Below are positions 21,338 through 22,649 of a stretch of 22,649 nt of DNA, piece by piece. The stretch lies in NCBI GenBank assembly GCA_017880715.1, contig JADGRT010000006.1:1-22649 (forward strand), in the 5' to 3' direction. Origin of the DNA: Verrucomicrobiia bacterium. GTDB taxonomy: Bacteria > Verrucomicrobiota > Verrucomicrobiia > Limisphaerales > UBA1319. Numbering within the stretch: position 1 is the first letter of the stretch; the number at the start of each line of letters is the position of its first letter. Below the pieces are notes generated by a model that was not told where the DNA came from, ran no database searches, and worked only from the letters and a program-made list of their open reading frames with translations. The position numbers and the translations under genes are program-made.

Positions 21338-22306
21338 ATGTTAAAACCGATCATCTCAGCCACCTTGGTTTTGTTGAGCGCCACTTTGGCCCTTGGCGAA
21401 CCAGCTCTTCCCGCCACCAACGAGCAGACCACCGTGATTCTCGCGGTCGGCGCCCCCGGCGAAGCTGAGTTGGGCGGGCACTTTGGCCAATGGGCGACGA
21501 ATTGGCAAAACGCCTGCCGCCAGGGGAACGCCCGATGCCTTACGATTGGCCTCACGGCAACCAACCAACTGTCGGACCAGGATCGGCTAAAAGAACTCCT
21601 GCAGAACGAACCCAAGACGGGCCAGGCTGAGTTGTGGCTCGTGCTGATCGGCCATGGGACCTTCGACGGCCAGGAAGCCAAATTCAATTTGCGCGGACCG
21701 GATCTTTCAGCCACCGAACTGGCTGCCTGGCTGAAGCCATTCAACCGTCCCCTGGTGATTATTGACACGTCATCGTCCAGCGCGCCGTTCCTCAAGCAAC
21801 TGTCGGCTCCGGAGCGCGTCATTATCACTGCCACCAGCAGCGGATATGAACAAAACTATGCGCGGTTTGGTGAATACCTTTCGGAAGCTATCCGCGATCC
21901 ACAGGCCGATCTCGACAAGGATGGCCAGACGTCGTTATTGGAAGCCTTCCTGACCGCGGCCAATCGCGTGGCGGAGTTTTATCGCGTGGAAGGCCGGCTG
22001 GCCACCGAGCACGCCCTATTGGATGACAATGGCGACGGCCTGGGGACCCCGGCCCAGTGGTTTCGCGGACTCCGGGCCACCAAAAAAGCCAGTGACCATG
22101 CCGCTTTGGATGGTTTTCGGGCCCATCAAATCCACCTGGTGCGCAGCGCCGCCGATCGAGATCGTTCACCCGAGCAACGCGCCCGCCGGGACGCAATCGA
22201 GCGTGCTATTAATGAACTCCGTAATAAAAAAGGTGAGCTGACCGAGGACGAATACTACCGGCAATTGGAAACCCGGTTGCTCGAACTAGCGCCTTTTTAC
22301 CCATAG
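21338..22306 (+). CDS. Secreted caspase/legumain-like protein with EF-hand, catalytic Cys missing
   Basis: The 322-residue product has a signal peptide (about 1-20, MLKPIISATLVLLSATLALG). A caspase-hemoglobinase-fold-like domain has the histidine motif LVLIGHGTFDG (H106). The strand LVIIDTSSSSAPF (D143, T144, S145) sits where active members have a Cys after the acidic or Asn residue. Here Thr and Ser occupy the site, and the only cysteines of the mature protein are far away, in NACRQGNARC. A canonical EF-hand loop DLDKDGQTSLLE (191-202) and a second partial loop DDNGDG (229-234) follow. A charged helical C-terminus ends it. ATG 21338 has GAGG 5 bases upstream and gives a good signal peptide. 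In-frame ATGs at 21311 and 21245 are alternatives, the latter inside the repeat. It probably belongs functionally with the preceding operon. Confidence 0.78.
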   Translation: MLKPIISATLVLLSATLALGEPALPATNEQTTVILAVGAPGEAELGGHFGQWATNWQNACRQGNARCLTIGLTATNQLSDQDRLKELLQNEPKTGQAELWLVLIGHGTFDGQEAKFNLRGPDLSATELAAWLKPFNRPLVIIDTSSSSAPFLKQLSAPERVIITATSSGYEQNYARFGEYLSEAIRDPQADLDKDGQTSLLEAFLTAANRVAEFYRVEGRLATEHALLDDNGDGLGTPAQWFRGLRATKKASDHAALDGFRAHQIHLVRSAADRDRSPEQRARRDAIERAINELRNKKGELTEDEYYRQLETRLLELAPFYP

Positions 22307-22343
22307 GTCATTGCCACTGACCCCATAGCGTCAAAGAGATTTC

Positions 22344-22370
22344 TTCGGAGGGGTGAGTTCCACGAGCCCC
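22344..22370 (+). repeat. Fourth copy of the CGGAGGG-type repeat
   Basis: The core CGGAGGGGTGAGTTCC followed by ACGAGCCCC matches the unit at 1703-1730 apart from a few substitutions, and also matches the inverted copy at 1740-1766. It begins 37 bases after the stop of the caspase-like gene. Confidence 0.65.
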
Positions 22371-22428
22371 TAACATCCTCTTCGTCGCCGCTTCATGTTC
22401 CATTAATTCCGCATGTCTGACCCACCTT

Positions 22429-22462
22429 ACAAAACTTTGTCGCACCTGCGACAAAGTTTTGT
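22429..22462. other. Perfect 15-bp hairpin, possible bidirectional terminator or protein site
   Basis: ACAAAACTTTGTCGC (22429-22443) and its exact reverse complement (22448-22462) flank a 4-base loop ACCT. The stem has a GC-rich top (GCGAC) and an A/T base ending in AAAAC/GTTTT, which resembles an intrinsic terminator acting on either strand, although the T-run lies within the stem and is short. It sits between the caspase-like gene and the right edge. A dispersed repeat or a dimeric regulator site are alternatives. The rest of 22307-22592 has no recognisable gene. Confidence 0.6.
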
Positions 22463-22592
22463 CATGGCAGATCAAAGCCTGTTGATTCACCGCCGTAAAT
22501 AATCTACTAAGGCAGGATGCGCAAATGACCTATCCCTTTGCGCATTTCCCCTTTTCCTTGATACTTCGTTCAAAGCCGCCAATTCTCTGTCT

Positions 22593-22649
22593 ATGAATGT
22601 CGCCGACCTCCGCAGTGGGTTCCGAACCCTTGTTGCCATCATCGCGAAG
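22593..22649 (+). CDS. Possible start of a further gene (cut by window end)
   Basis: ATG at 22593 opens a frame that continues without stop to the window edge (19 codons, beginning MNVADLRSGFRTLV). The residues are plausible for a protein N-terminus, but no clear ribosome binding site precedes it and the fragment is too short to recognise. Confidence 0.3.
   Translation, partial: MNVADLRSGFRTLVAIIAK

Noticed and set aside
22308..22490. 60-codon minus-strand open frame over the right-end repeat and hairpin
   Set aside because: It consists largely of the repeat copy and the palindrome read through, without family resemblance or a ribosome binding site.

Overview
The window looks like a chromosomal piece of a GC-rich, Gram-negative bacterium of the PVC group, most probably Verrucomicrobiota (Pedosphaera/Limisphaera-like). 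This is an inference. It rests on a prepilin-like protein with an N-terminal GFTLIE motif and a C-terminal H-X9-DG motif, a large MoxR/DUF58/VWA/DUF4159 operon, many secreted or membrane proteins, and several families of short palindromic intergenic repeats. No rRNA, tRNA, CRISPR array, intact transposase or prophage gene was seen.

Left part (1-7085) is ordinary and mosaic. It holds the 3' end of a GH43-like glycosidase gene, cysK (cysteine synthase A), a 484-bp gap with repeats and two doubtful small ORFs, a lytic transglycosylase (minus strand), a small basic protein with an Ala/Pro/Lys tail, and a long inverted repeat. After these come a prepilin-like gene with a good promoter, an FKBP-type prolyl isomerase converging on it with abutting stop codons, and an RtcB-type RNA ligase.

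Central and right part (7166-22306) is one rightward block. It starts with a secreted TPR protein carrying a gluzincin (HEFTH...E) peptidase domain. A 153-bp palindromic repeat element follows, and then the main operon: DUF4159 protein, MoxR AAA+ ATPase, DUF58 protein, BatA-like VWA membrane protein, a 1238-residue membrane-anchored coiled-coil protein, and a VWA/glutamine-amidotransferase-like membrane protein. From MoxR on, the genes overlap by 4, 4, 4 and 1 bases, so they are almost certainly co-translated. A 258-bp gap with hairpin repeats separates this operon from a secreted caspase/legumain-like protein with an EF-hand loop, whose expected catalytic cysteine is absent.

The likely working unit is an envelope machine. 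The cytoplasmic MoxR ATPase would act on or through VWA-domain partners (DUF58, BatA-like, VWA/GAT-like), which display MIDAS metal sites. The coiled-coil protein would be the scaffold, and DUF4159, the TPR peptidase and the caspase-like protein would be periplasmic parts. The core is a known but biochemically uncharacterised association in PVC bacteria. The flanking HExxH peptidase and the cysteine-less caspase-like protein are the least described components. The right end (22307-22649) holds another repeat copy, a perfect 15-bp hairpin and possibly the first codons of a next gene.
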